Translations under genes and position numbers: made by a program
Notes under the pieces: generated by a model
Seen by the model: the letters and a program-made list of their open reading frames with translations, nothing else
What the model was told of the DNA's origin: nothing
Databases searched by the model: none
NCBI GenBank assembly: GCA_020438445.1
Contig: JAGQUO010000015.1
Coordinates: forward strand, 1 to 32,950
DNA from: Solirubrobacterales bacterium
Lineage (GTDB): Bacteria > Actinomycetota > Thermoleophilia > Solirubrobacterales > 70-9
Length of the DNA: 32,950 bases
Direction: 5' to 3'
Part shown: piece by piece, positions 1 through 8,537 of the stretch
How positions within the stretch are numbered: the stretch's first letter is position 1
How the letters are laid out: the number at the start of each line of letters is the position of its first letter

Positions 1-608
1 GTGAACAGCGCGAAGCTGGCGCCACCGAGGGGCACGCCCGAGCCGAAGCGGCCGATCCCCGACAGCGTGTACTCCTTCGCCCCGCGCACCCCGCTGATCG
101 TGATCTTCTGCCCGACCTCGTAGTCCTCCTCGTCGGCCGTGATCGAGTCGATCCCGACCTCGTCCGGGCCCGACGGCGCGGCGCCCTCGACCCAGGTGAA
201 GGGATTGAAGGGCTCGGGCTCGACGCTCGCCGCGATCTGCGGCGGTCCCCCACCGGCGGGGCCGATGCGGTCGCCGTTCTCGTCGAGGATCGCGATCGAG
301 GTCGAATCGGAGATGCCGCCGGCCGCCTTCTCGACGCCGTCGACGGAGGCGACCTTGCGGACGAGCGACTCCGGCAGCGCCGCACCCGACTCGGGCAGGT
401 CGAAACCGGTGTCGAACGCCGTCTTCGGCTGCACCGTCACGTCGATGCCCGCATTGGCCTCGGCGAAGATGTCGTCGAACGCCTTGTCGACGGAGCCCTT
501 CAGCATGAAGGTGCCGGCGACCATCGCCACCCCCAGCATGATCGCCAGGGCGGTGAGCGCCGCCCGGAGCTTCCGTGACGCCAGCCCGCGGAGTGCGAGG
601 CCGAACAT
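1..608 (-). CDS. ABC transporter permease, FtsX/MacB-like (partial)
   Basis: This is the N-terminal 202 codons of a permease whose C-terminus lies beyond the left edge. The reading frame is open from ATG at 608 to base 1. It starts MFGLALRGLASRKLRAALT, followed by a hydrophobic segment (about residues 17-36) that forms the first membrane helix. A long extracytoplasmic region of MacB_PCD type then follows, with the usual periodic Val-Asp-Gly-Val and Gly-Gly-pattern strands. This matches FtsX/MacB/LolCE-family permeases, which couple to a partner ATPase to move or release hydrophobic substrates or to transmit conformational work across the membrane. The start lies 3 nt after the stop of the ATPase gene (612-1367), so the two form one operon and probably one transporter. 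The substrate cannot be told. Family assignment is firm; the truncation is only due to the window edge. Confidence 0.88.
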   Translation of the reverse strand, partial: MFGLALRGLASRKLRAALTALAIMLGVAMVAGTFMLKGSVDKAFDDIFAEANAGIDVTVQPKTAFDTGFDLPESGAALPESLVRKVASVDGVEKAAGGISDSTSIAILDENGDRIGPAGGGPPQIAASVEPEPFNPFTWVEGAAPSGPDEVGIDSITADEEDYEVGQKITISGVRGAKEYTLSGIGRFGSGVPLGGASFALF

Positions 609-611
609 CGG

Positions 612-1367
<756 letters not shown>

Positions 1368-1375
1368 CGCGGGCG

Positions 1376-1381
1376 AGGTTA
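1376..1381 (-). promoter_or_regulatory. Candidate -10 box of the ABC ATPase-permease operon
   Basis: On the minus strand this reads TAACCT, and 8 nt separate it from ATG 1367. It fits the actinobacterial TAnnnT -10 consensus. The spacing implies a transcript that begins at or just before the start codon. No convincing -35 is visible. Confidence 0.4.
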
Positions 1382-1431
1382 GTGGCTTCGACGTGAGAGG
1401 ATCAGCCCGACCCCCGGAAAGGAGAGGGACG

Positions 1432-1725
1432 ATGGCGAGATCAGAAATGGCGGAGCGGGTCCGCAAGCGGGTCCCGGTCAAGGTGATGGGCTTCGAGGTG
1501 AGGGCCGGCACCGCGCGCGGGCCCGCCGTGCTGGGGCCCACCGCGTCCGCGCCGGTCGCGATCGGGGCGCTTGCGATCGGCGCCGTCGCCATCGGTGCCC
1601 TGGCGATCGGCCGCCTCTCGGTCGGGCGCGCTTCTTTCCAGCGCCTCGAGATCGAGGAGCTGGAGGTCGGGACGCTCCGCGTCCGCGAGCTCGAGGTCGC
1701 CGAGGACGAGGGGGAGGCGGCATGA
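1432..1725 (+). CDS. Small pentad-repeat protein of unknown function
   Basis: This 97-residue protein belongs to no family that I recognise. After a basic N-terminus (residues 1-30), residues 31-90 fall into twelve uninterrupted five-residue units. The best of these read PVAIG, ALAIG, AVAIG, ALAIG, RLSVG, then more charged ones such as RLEIE, ELEVG and ELEVA. Positions 2 and 4 of each unit are aliphatic and position 5 is often Gly. This resembles pentapeptide-repeat beta-solenoids in period but lacks the A(D/N)LXX consensus; twelve units would make about three solenoid coils. I start at ATG 1432 because GGAAAGGAGAGG lies just upstream; the frame is open further, to GTG 1393. Its stop overlaps the ATG of the next gene (ATGA at 1722), so it is probably co-translated with the metallophosphoesterase. 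Function is unknown. Confidence 0.75.
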   Translation: MARSEMAERVRKRVPVKVMGFEVRAGTARGPAVLGPTASAPVAIGALAIGAVAIGALAIGRLSVGRASFQRLEIEELEVGTLRVRELEVAEDEGEAA

Positions 1726-2324
1726 AGGTGCTCGCGTTCAGCGACCTCCACCGCGACCTGGCCGCCGCCGCGGATCTCGTCGAGCGGAGCACGGAGGCCG
1801 ACGTCGTCATCGGCGCCGGCGACTTCGGCTCGGTGCACGAAGGAGTCGCCGAGACGATCGCGGCGCTCGCGCCGATCGCGGCGCCGGCGCTGCTCGTCCC
1901 GGGCAACAACGAGACCGAGGAGGAGCTTCGCGCCGCCGTCGCCGACGCCGGCTGGGAGGCGGCGACCGTGCTGCACGGAGAGGGAGCCGAGATCGACGGT
2001 GTCTCCTTCTTCGGCCTCGGAGCCGGCATCCCGGTCACGCCGTGGGACTGGAGCTTCGATCTCACCGACGAAGCCGCGCAGGCGCGGCTCGAAGCGTGCC
2101 CGGAGGGCGCGGTCCTGATCGTGCACTCGCCTCCCGAGGGGCACTGCGATCGCTCGTCCGCAGGCGATCATCTCGGCAGCACCGCAATTCGCGATGCGAT
2201 CACGGCCAAGTGCCCCCCGCTCGTCGTCTGCGGACACATCCACGAGGCCTGGGGGGAGCGGTCGCAGATCGGGGAATCGCGGATCGCCAACCTCGGTCCC
2301 GGCGGTGCCGAGTTCGAGGTCTGA
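1722..2324 (+). CDS. Calcineurin-like metallophosphoesterase
   Basis: This 200-residue protein belongs to the calcineurin-like dimetal phosphoesterase superfamily. The metal-binding blocks occur in order: SDLHRD (D-x-H) at the N-terminus, GAGDFG, PGNNE (GNHE in most relatives), a HSPPEG block carrying the middle His, and CGHIHEA near the C-terminus. The length equals a minimal single-domain phosphoesterase with no signal peptide, so it is cytosolic. The substrate (nucleotide, phosphoprotein or phosphodiester) cannot be read from the sequence. It starts by an ATGA overlap with the pentad-repeat gene and is preceded by GGGGGAGG. A polyphosphate kinase follows 9 nt after its stop. Asn replaces the GNHE His, which is a known variation within this superfamily and does not argue against activity. 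Confidence 0.88.
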   Translation: MKVLAFSDLHRDLAAAADLVERSTEADVVIGAGDFGSVHEGVAETIAALAPIAAPALLVPGNNETEEELRAAVADAGWEAATVLHGEGAEIDGVSFFGLGAGIPVTPWDWSFDLTDEAAQARLEACPEGAVLIVHSPPEGHCDRSSAGDHLGSTAIRDAITAKCPPLVVCGHIHEAWGERSQIGESRIANLGPGGAEFEV

Positions 2325-2333
2325 GGAGAGGCG

Positions 2334-3155
2334 ATGAGCACGACCGAGAAGCTGCCCCGCGACCTCTACGAGGCGAAGCTCTACGAGCTCCAGGTCCAGC
2401 TCGTGCAGATGGTCGACTGGGTCAAGCGCACCGGCGCGAGGGTCGCGATCGTCTTCGAGGGCCGCGACGCCGCCGGCAAGGGCGGCGTCATCAAGCGCAT
2501 CAACGAGTTCGTCTCACCGCGCGTCGTCAGGACCGTCGCCCTCCCGGTGCCCTCGGATCGCGAGCAGACGGAGTGGTACTTCCAGCGCTACATCGCCCAC
2601 CTGCCGGCCGGGGGCGAAGTCGTCCTCTTCGACCGCTCCTGGTACAACCGCGCCGGGGTCGAGAAGGTCCTCGGCTTCTGCACCGAAGACGAGCACCGGC
2701 GCTTCCTCCGGCAGTGCCCGACCTTCGAGCGGATGCTCGTCGACGATGGGATCGTCCTTCTCAAGTACTGGTTCTCGGTCTCGGAGAAGGAGCAGGCGAA
2801 GCGCTTCGAGTCGCGGATCGACGACCCGCTCAAGCAGTGGAAGCTCTCTTCCACCGACCTCTACTCGCGCAGCCGCTGGGTCGACTACTCCCGCGCGAAG
2901 GACGAGATGTTCAAGCACACCGACATCCCCGAGGCGCGCTGGCACGTCGTCGAGTCCGACATCAAGCGGAACGCACGCATCAACTGCATCGCCCACCTGC
3001 TCAAGAGCATTCCCTTCGAGCACGAGGAGCAACCCCGCGTGAAGCTGCCGAAGGTCCAGAAGGACGGCGGCTACGAGCGCCCACCCGAGGACCTCTACGC
3101 CTACGTGCCGGACGTCGCCGGCCGGCTGATCGAACAGGCGAAGGCGAGCTCGTGA
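2334..3155 (+). CDS. ppk2: Polyphosphate kinase 2, class I
   Basis: This 273-residue single-domain PPK2 transfers phosphate between inorganic polyphosphate and nucleotides, typically making GTP or ATP from NDP in the cytosol. The P-loop is FEGRDAAGKGG (Lys49) and the Walker B/lid start is LFDRSWYNRAGVE (Asp100), both diagnostic of PPK2. YWFSVSEKEQ, RWVDYSRAKDEMF and the lid region KQWKLSSTDLYS also match the family. Length and a single domain fit class I. RBS GAGGAGAGG precedes ATG 2334. The stop overlaps the GTG of the downstream acyl-CoA dehydrogenase-like gene (GTGA, 3152-3155), which indicates an operon. The NDP preference of this enzyme is inferred from class only. Confidence 0.93.
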   Translation: MSTTEKLPRDLYEAKLYELQVQLVQMVDWVKRTGARVAIVFEGRDAAGKGGVIKRINEFVSPRVVRTVALPVPSDREQTEWYFQRYIAHLPAGGEVVLFDRSWYNRAGVEKVLGFCTEDEHRRFLRQCPTFERMLVDDGIVLLKYWFSVSEKEQAKRFESRIDDPLKQWKLSSTDLYSRSRWVDYSRAKDEMFKHTDIPEARWHVVESDIKRNARINCIAHLLKSIPFEHEEQPRVKLPKVQKDGGYERPPEDLYAYVPDVAGRLIEQAKASS

Positions 3156-4864
3156 TCCTCGATCCCAACGCTCCCGGCTTCGACCATCTCGAACCGCGCG
3201 ACCGCGAGGCGATCGAGGCGACGATCGCGTGGTTCGAGGACCGCGGGAAGGTCGCCCTCAAGGACGCCGACCGCGAGCACCGGTGGTACTCCGACTACCT
3301 CGCCTTCCAGGCGAGCGAGGGGATCTTCGCCCGCTTCCTCACCCCCGCCCGCGACGGCGGCGGCGACCCGGAGCGACGCTGGGACACACAGCGGATCTGC
3401 GCGTTCAGCGAGGTCTCGGCGTTCTACGGGCTCGCCTACTGGTACACGTGGCAGGTCACGATCCTCGGGCTCGGGCCGATCTTCATGTCGGAGAACGAGG
3501 CGGCGCGGGAGCGCGCGGCGCGCCTGCTCGCCGGCGGGGAGATCTTCGCGTTCGGCCTCTCCGAGCGCGCTCACGGCGCCGACATCTACTCGACCGACAT
3601 GGTGCTGACGCCGGACTCCGGCGACGGCTGGCGGGCGAACGGCGGCAAGTACTACATCGGCAACGGCAACGAGGCGGCGATGGTCTCGGTCTTCGGGCGG
3701 ATCGAGGGGGTCGAGGGCGCCGACGGCTACGCGTTCTTCGCCGCTGACTCGCGGCACCCGGACTACGAGCTGGTCCGCAACGTCGTCAACTCGCAGAACT
3801 ACGTGAGCCAGTTCGAGCTCCACGACTACCCGGTCGAGCCCGGCGACATCCTCCACCGGGGTCCCGCCGCCTTCGACGCCGCTCTGAACACGGTCAACAT
3901 CGGCAAGTTCAACCTCGGCTTCGCCTCGATCGGGATCTGCGAGCACGCCCTGCACGAGTCGATCACCCACGCCGACTCGCGGATCCTCTACGGGATGCGG
4001 GTGACCGATTTCCCGCATGTCCGTCAGGCGTTCGCCGACAGCTACGCCCGGCTGGCCGCGATGAAGCTGTTCGCGAACCGGGCGATCGACTACATGCGGA
4101 CGGCGTCACCCGACGACCGCCGCTACCTGCTCTTCAACCCGCTGACGAAGATGAAGGTGACGACCGAGGGCGAGCGGGTGATCGACGAGCTCTGGGACGT
4201 GATGGCCGCCAAGGGATTCGAGCGCGACATGTTCTTCGAGATGGCGGCCAAGGACATCCGCGGGCTGCCGAAGCTCGAGGGCACCGTGCACGTGAACATG
4301 GCGCTGGTCCTCAAGTTCATGCCTGCCTATTTGTTCGACCCCGACCCGGGGCTGGCCCCGCCGGAGCGCGCGCTCGCCCCCGGCGACGACGAGTTCCTGT
4401 TCCGACAGGGTCCCGCCCGCGGCCTCTCGCGGATCCGCTTCGGCGACTGGCGCGCCGCGTTCGAGCCGTTCGCCACGGTCCCCAACGTGGCCCGGTTCGC
4501 GGAGCTCGCCGAGTCGTTCAAGCGGCTGCTGATCGACGCCGCCCCCGATGCCGAGCAGCAGAAGGACCTCGATTACCTGCTCACGCTCGGCGAGCTGTTC
4601 ACGCTGATCCCGTACGCACAGCTGATCCTCGAGCAGGCGAAGCTCGTCGATTTTCCGGCCGACACGCTCGATCAGATCTTCGACGTCCTGGTCCGCGACT
4701 TCTCCGCCTACGCGGTCGAGCTGCACGGCAAGACCTCGGCCACCGCGGCGCAGGCCGACTGGGCGCGGGGCGCGATCACGCGGCCGGTGGTCGGCGGCGA
4801 GCGCTTCGACTCGGTCTTCGCGACGGTGCGAGGGCTGGCGGGGCAGTACGAGATGCGTAGGTAG
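3152..4864 (+). CDS. Acyl-CoA dehydrogenase family protein (divergent, 570 aa)
   Basis: This is a flavoprotein of the acyl-CoA dehydrogenase superfamily, about 170 residues longer than a classical enzyme. The central part shows the FAD/substrate region FAFGLSERAHGADIYSTDM and GGKYYIGNGNEAAM. The C-terminal helical domain contains KDIRGLPKLEGTVHVN, which aligns with the RD..-I.EGT.EI block that supplies the catalytic Glu in many members. After that block come about 170 extra residues, mostly helical, with no motif I recognise. The start is GTG 3152, overlapping the PPK2 stop; the same frame is open to 1571, but that part is antisense/out-of-frame shadow. The acyl substrate is unknown, and a non-dehydrogenase role (as in AidB-like proteins) is possible. 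Linkage with PPK2 and a phosphoesterase is unusual. Confidence 0.82.
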   Translation: MILDPNAPGFDHLEPRDREAIEATIAWFEDRGKVALKDADREHRWYSDYLAFQASEGIFARFLTPARDGGGDPERRWDTQRICAFSEVSAFYGLAYWYTWQVTILGLGPIFMSENEAARERAARLLAGGEIFAFGLSERAHGADIYSTDMVLTPDSGDGWRANGGKYYIGNGNEAAMVSVFGRIEGVEGADGYAFFAADSRHPDYELVRNVVNSQNYVSQFELHDYPVEPGDILHRGPAAFDAALNTVNIGKFNLGFASIGICEHALHESITHADSRILYGMRVTDFPHVRQAFADSYARLAAMKLFANRAIDYMRTASPDDRRYLLFNPLTKMKVTTEGERVIDELWDVMAAKGFERDMFFEMAAKDIRGLPKLEGTVHVNMALVLKFMPAYLFDPDPGLAPPERALAPGDDEFLFRQGPARGLSRIRFGDWRAAFEPFATVPNVARFAELAESFKRLLIDAAPDAEQQKDLDYLLTLGELFTLIPYAQLILEQAKLVDFPADTLDQIFDVLVRDFSAYAVELHGKTSATAAQADWARGAITRPVVGGERFDSVFATVRGLAGQYEMRR

Positions 4865-4884
4865 CCCGGGGGATGCAGCGCACC

Positions 4885-4922
4885 GGGTGCGTTCGAGCAA
4901 CCTCTGGTTGCCGAGATGCACC
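4885..4922. repeat. Intergenic hairpin element, copy A
   Basis: An imperfect palindrome lies between two convergent genes. The outer arms are GGGTGC (4885-4890) and GCACCC (4917-4922), and the inner arms are GCAACC (4897-4902) and GGTTGC (4906-4911) around a TCT loop. It overlaps a second small hairpin, CGCACC-G-GGTGCG (4879-4891). The core matches copy B at 28966-29011. It may act as a bidirectional terminator or as a REP-like repeat; no T-tract is present. Confidence 0.6.
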
Positions 4923-5002
4923 CAGCAACGGGACCTCCCCCTCACTGCCGGGCCTCCGCGCAACCCCGGGTGTGAGATCGGCGCGAGCCGAATGCCCCGG
5001 CC

Positions 5003-6337
5003 CTAGAGGAAGCGGTCCTCGGCGGGCACCTTCGGCATCTCGCTCGTGATCCTCTGCATCGTGCCGAGGAACCGGTGAACCTCGGGGTAGAGCACCGGCT
5101 TGCCGTTGTTGAGGACCGCGACCGAGATCGCGCGCTCGGGATCGGCCCACGCGAGCATGTTCGTGAAGCCGAGATGCCCGAAAGCGTGCTGGGTGTCGAG
5201 GCCGTAGAGGCTCAGCACCCGCGCCCCGAGCATCAGCCCGTATGAGAACCGGGTCGGGAAACCCAGCGAGAGATCGACCTCGAGGTGCGCGCGCTGGAGG
5301 AGGGCGCGCCGGATCGTGTCGGTCCCGATGACCCTGACGCCGTCGAGCTCACCGCCGCAGCGCATGATCTCGAAGAAGCGCGAGAGCTCGTTCGCCGTGG
5401 TGATCGTGTTCGCGGCCGGGACGATGCCGGTCAGATAGCGCGGGTCGTTGGTGGTCTCGACGAGGTCGTCGAGACCGGTACCGAGCGCGCGGCTGAGGAG
5501 CGTCGACAGCGGCGGGGCCGTTCTCGGCCCGGTGATGTAGTTGACCGCCACCTCGCCGAGATCGCCGGGATCGACCCCGTAGTTGGTCCAGCGGAACCCG
5601 AGCGGGTCGAGGAACTCCTCGGCGAGCACCGTTCGGATGTCCTCACCGGTGACGCTGTGGACGACCTCGCCGAGGATGAAGCCGCCGGAGACCGCGTGGT
5701 AGGCGAGCTGGGTCCCAGGCAGCGTCGCCGGCCGGGCGTCGCAGAGGACCTCACGCAGGTAGTCGCGATCGGAGATGTACCGGAGGTCGAGGGCCTCGCG
5801 CGGCAGGTTCGGAACGCCCGCCTTGTGAGCGAGGACGTGACCGACGGTGATCGAGCGCTTCCCGTGCCGTTCGTAGCCGGGGATGTGCTCGGCGATCGGG
5901 TCCTCGAGGTGCAGGAGCCCGCGCTCGCAGAGCTTGTGGACCACGAACGCCGTGATCGCCTTCGAGGTCGAGTAGACGCAGAACGGAGTGGCGGTCGTGG
6001 CGAGCACCTTCTCGCCGTCGGCCGGGTCGCGGGGTCCGTTGCCGCGGGCGTGGCCGATCGCCCGGTCGAGGACGACCGCGCCGTGGCGGCGGACGCAGAC
6101 CTGCAGCGCCGGGTGGACGCCGCTGCGGTACCAGTCGGTCGCCGCCTTCCAGATCGCCTCGACGTTGCGGCGCTCGACCCCGCCCGCGTCCGGCTCCGCC
6201 TCCTCGCCGATCGTGGTGACCGCATCGAGGTCCTTCGGGATCCGGGCCCGGCGCAGCGGGTCCGGCCCGATCGGGAGCCGGGGGACCGTCGGCAGCCGGT
6301 CGAGCGCCGTGAGCCCCGGGGGGAGCGTCGGTAGCAA
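5003..6337 (-). CDS. Serine hydrolase of the beta-lactamase/EstB family
   Basis: This 444-residue protein belongs to the serine beta-lactamase-like (class C/EstB/esterase) family. The nucleophile motif S-T-S-K (Ser123, Lys126) sits in YSTSKAITAFVVHKL. It is followed by ITVGHVLAHKAGVPN, the second motif Tyr in LAYHAVSGGFILGEV, and the third region GHLGFTN near the C-terminus. No signal peptide or lipobox is visible, so it is probably a cytosolic esterase or peptidase; similar proteins in actinobacteria are annotated as lipases or esterases. The likely start is TTG 6337, because the frame has no ATG or GTG nearby that keeps the N-terminus; this start is uncertain. It lies 29 nt downstream of the short-chain dehydrogenase gene, and the two are probably co-transcribed. 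Confidence 0.85.
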   Translation of the reverse strand: MLPTLPPGLTALDRLPTVPRLPIGPDPLRRARIPKDLDAVTTIGEEAEPDAGGVERRNVEAIWKAATDWYRSGVHPALQVCVRRHGAVVLDRAIGHARGNGPRDPADGEKVLATTATPFCVYSTSKAITAFVVHKLCERGLLHLEDPIAEHIPGYERHGKRSITVGHVLAHKAGVPNLPREALDLRYISDRDYLREVLCDARPATLPGTQLAYHAVSGGFILGEVVHSVTGEDIRTVLAEEFLDPLGFRWTNYGVDPGDLGEVAVNYITGPRTAPPLSTLLSRALGTGLDDLVETTNDPRYLTGIVPAANTITTANELSRFFEIMRCGGELDGVRVIGTDTIRRALLQRAHLEVDLSLGFPTRFSYGLMLGARVLSLYGLDTQHAFGHLGFTNMLAWADPERAISVAVLNNGKPVLYPEVHRFLGTMQRITSEMPKVPAEDRFL

Positions 6338-6366
6338 GCCGGTCCGGCCCGTGGTCGCCCGGCCCC

Positions 6367-7248
6367 TCAGCCGTTGGTCGTGGTCCGCTCCGCCTCCGAG
6401 GACTCGGACGTGCTCTTCGACGCCCGGTCCTCGTATGCGGCGCGCTCCTGCTCGTCGACCTCGGCCAGGACCTTGTCGGCCTTCATGAACCGCGCGATCG
6501 CCTCACGGCCGCTGCGCGGGACGAGGCTGAGGATCACGGAGATGCCGGCGCTCGACTTCGGCACCCAGACGTCGAAGCGGTTCGTCTCGATCGCCTCGAC
6601 GATCGCCTCCGCGACCTCCTCCGGCTCGAGCTTCTTGACGCCGCGGGTGTCGGTCAGGCCGCCGCCGAGCTCGGTGTTGACGACGGCCGGCATCACGCAG
6701 GACACCTCGATCCCCCTGCCGACGTTCTCCAGCCGAACCGCCTCGCTGAGGCCGACGACGGCGTGCTTGGTGGCACAGTAGGTCGCGCCGCCCGGCAGCC
6801 CGGCCTTGCCGGCCTGGCTGGCGATGTTGACGATGTGCCCACTCCCGCGGGGAAGCATCCGCTCGAGCGCCAGCTTGGTCCCGAAGATGACGCCGTGGAG
6901 GTTGATGTCGACCATCGTCCTCGCGGTCTCGTCGGTCTCATCCACGAACGGGCCGACCGGCATGATCCCGGCGTTGTTGACGACGACGTCGATCGGGCCG
7001 AGCTCCTTCTCCGCATCGTCGAGGAAGCGCTTGAACGACTCGCGGTCGGTGACGTCGAGCTCGAAGGCGACGCAGTTGCCGCCGAGCTCGGCCGCCGTCT
7101 TCTCGGCGAGCCCGGCGTCGAGATCGCCGATCGCCACGCGCGCCCCGCGCCGGATCAGCGCCTGCGCAGTGCACTTGCCGATCCCACGGGCGCCACCCGT
7201 GATCGCAACGACCTTCCCAGCTACCGACTTGACCTGCTTACGCGCCAC
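6367..7248 (-). CDS. Short-chain dehydrogenase/reductase
   Basis: This is an NAD(P)-dependent classical SDR of 293 residues. The cofactor motif TGGARGIG is near the N-terminus, followed by VVNNAGIMPVGP, the Ser-containing NIASQAGKAG block and the catalytic YCATKHAVVGLSEA (YxxxK). The C-terminal 60 residues extend beyond the Rossmann core, ending in a charged, Ser/Thr-rich tail. I chose GTG 7248 because CGGAGAGGAG (7257-7266) lies 8 nt upstream; an in-frame ATG at 7296 has no ribosome-binding site. Substrate is unknown: an alcohol, steroid or ketone is equally possible. It precedes the EstB-like hydrolase in the same operon. Confidence 0.88.
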   Translation of the reverse strand: MARKQVKSVAGKVVAITGGARGIGKCTAQALIRRGARVAIGDLDAGLAEKTAAELGGNCVAFELDVTDRESFKRFLDDAEKELGPIDVVVNNAGIMPVGPFVDETDETARTMVDINLHGVIFGTKLALERMLPRGSGHIVNIASQAGKAGLPGGATYCATKHAVVGLSEAVRLENVGRGIEVSCVMPAVVNTELGGGLTDTRGVKKLEPEEVAEAIVEAIETNRFDVWVPKSSAGISVILSLVPRSGREAIARFMKADKVLAEVDEQERAAYEDRASKSTSESSEAERTTTNG

Positions 7249-7256
7249 GACCCCGG

Positions 7257-7266
7257 CTCCTCTCCG
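7257..7266 (-). promoter_or_regulatory. Ribosome-binding site deciding the SDR start
   Basis: Reads CGGAGAGGAG on the minus strand, 8 nt before GTG 7248. It supports that start over the upstream ATG at 7296. The upstream flank contains a short TTGG-A-CCAA palindrome of unknown meaning. Confidence 0.6.
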
Positions 7267-7313
7267 TTGGAAGTTGTTGGACCAATCATCCCGCAACCGC
7301 GTCCCCGGCGCGG

Positions 7314-8459
7314 TCAGGGGGCGAGGATGGCCAGCGCGAGCGCGAGCGCGACGGCGGCGCGATCCTCCAGCGAGTCGACGAGGAGGTGCTCGGCCGGCGA
7401 GTGCGCGGCTCCACCGAGCGGGCCGAGGCCGTCGATCGCGAGTGGAAGATGGGGCGCCAGGTTGCTCGCATCGCTTGCCCCGCCGCGCGAGACGGCGGCG
7501 ATCGGGCGGCCGAGGAGCCGGGAGGCCCGTTCGAGCGGGCCGGCGGCGGCGGCGCCCATGTCCATCCCGGGCCAGAGGCGGAGTCGCTCGGTCGTCAGCG
7601 ACACGCCGTCGATGTCGCCGGGGATGGAGCCGATCACCGCCCCGAAGCTCGCCTCGTCGTCCGCCCGCATGTCGACCGAGAGCTCGCCGGAGCCGGGCAC
7701 GACGTTGATTCCCTCACCGGCGCTGATCATCGTCGGCACGACGCTGAGCGCCTCGTCCCCGTGCGGGTCGTGGAGCCCCGCCAGGGACGTGGCGACCGCG
7801 GCCAGGGCGAGGAGGGCGCTGCGGCCGGAGTCGGGCTGAGCTCCCGCGTGGGCGGCGACACCCGCCGCCTCGACGCGGATCGCGGCAGCCGCCTTCCGGC
7901 GCACGACGACCGCCTCCTCCCCGGCCGCGGTCCGCTCACCTCCCTCGAAGCACAGGCAGGCATCGAAGCCGGAGAAGCGGGGACCGTGGGCGAAGGGCTC
8001 GGTCCGGAACTCCTCGTCGTTGACGAGGAGCAGCACCACCTCCGCGTACCGTTCCGGAACCTCGGCGAGCGCGCGGAGGACGCCGAGGGACAGCGCAACC
8101 CCTCCCTTCATGTCGATCGTGCCGGAGCCGAACAGGGTGTCGCCGTCGCGCGTCGTCGCCCGGTGGGCGTCGTGGGCGACGACGGTGTCGAGATGCCCGA
8201 CCAGGAGCAGCCGCCCTTCGCCGGCCCCGGCCAGCCGCGCGACGAGGTCCGGCGCATGGGCCGGCGATGAACACGGCACCCGCTCCGTGCCCGCGTCCGC
8301 GGGGAGCATGCTCACGACGAGGTCGACGATCTCCTCCGCCGCGCGGGCGTCCCCGGACGGAGTCGAGACGGCGACGAGCCGCTCGACCTCGGGGAGGGCG
8401 CGGGCGGCGATCGCCGCCGCCCAGCGGTTGCGCCACTCGGTCTCGTCCCCTGCGGCCAT
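7314..8459 (-). CDS. M20-family metallopeptidase (CPG2/ArgE-like)
   Basis: This is a 381-residue zinc peptidase/deacylase of the M20 family. Metal-binding blocks are visible in order: LLVGHLDTVVAHD (His and catalytic Asp), GTIDMKGGVAL (bridging Asp), LLVNDEEF (catalytic Glu and metal Glu) and CFEGGE. The dimerisation domain has AGVAAHAGAQPDSGRSALLAL, and the last metal His is in GGAAHSPAEHL. The arrangement is closest to carboxypeptidase G2 and related N-acyl-amino-acid hydrolases. I start at ATG 8459; the frame stays open upstream to 9347, but only as a shadow of the MBL gene. A TAGGTT -10 lies 11 nt upstream. The substrate is not predictable. The gene is divergent from the MBL-fold hydrolase and 65 nt upstream of the SDR. 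Confidence 0.9.
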   Translation of the reverse strand: MAAGDETEWRNRWAAAIAARALPEVERLVAVSTPSGDARAAEEIVDLVVSMLPADAGTERVPCSSPAHAPDLVARLAGAGEGRLLLVGHLDTVVAHDAHRATTRDGDTLFGSGTIDMKGGVALSLGVLRALAEVPERYAEVVLLLVNDEEFRTEPFAHGPRFSGFDACLCFEGGERTAAGEEAVVVRRKAAAAIRVEAAGVAAHAGAQPDSGRSALLALAAVATSLAGLHDPHGDEALSVVPTMISAGEGINVVPGSGELSVDMRADDEASFGAVIGSIPGDIDGVSLTTERLRLWPGMDMGAAAAGPLERASRLLGRPIAAVSRGGASDASNLAPHLPLAIDGLGPLGGAAHSPAEHLLVDSLEDRAAVALALALAILAP

Positions 8460-8470
8460 GACGGTCGCTG

Positions 8471-8492
8471 AACCTACAGGCGCTGATAGCTT
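8471..8492. promoter_or_regulatory. Divergent promoter pair (M20 peptidase / MBL hydrolase)
   Basis: Two TAnnnT boxes face apart: TAGGTT on the minus strand (8471-8476) for the M20 gene and TAGCTT on the plus strand (8487-8492) for the MBL gene. They are 10 bp apart, so the two promoters must overlap and probably compete. No clear -35 is visible. Confidence 0.4.
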
Positions 8493-8496
8493 GGAC

Positions 8497-8518
8497 GCGC
8501 CCCGCGGCGGCGGGGCGC
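8497..8518 (+). promoter_or_regulatory. GC hairpin at the predicted 5' end of the MBL transcript
   Basis: Perfect 9-bp arms GCGCCCCGC and GCGGGGCGC flank the loop GGCG. If the TAGCTT box at 8487-8492 is the -10, transcription starts at about 8499, so this hairpin is the 5' terminus of the mRNA. The RBS (GAGAGGAG) follows directly. It could stabilise the RNA or modulate translation. Confidence 0.5.
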
Positions 8519-8537
8519 AACGAGAGGAGCGCGCGAG

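Noticed and set aside
1-608. A broken or truncated permease pseudogene
   Set aside because: The frame is intact to base 1; it is cut only by the window edge.
1368-2243. An N-terminal extension of the ABC ATPase
   Set aside because: It is antisense to the pentad-repeat and phosphoesterase genes, and a good -10 box and ATG exist at 1367-1381.
1571-3151. A plus-strand frame running into the acyl-CoA dehydrogenase-like gene, suggesting a giant fusion
   Set aside because: The upstream part overlaps three real genes in another frame and is Arg-rich without homology. GTG 3152 overlapping the PPK2 stop is the natural start.
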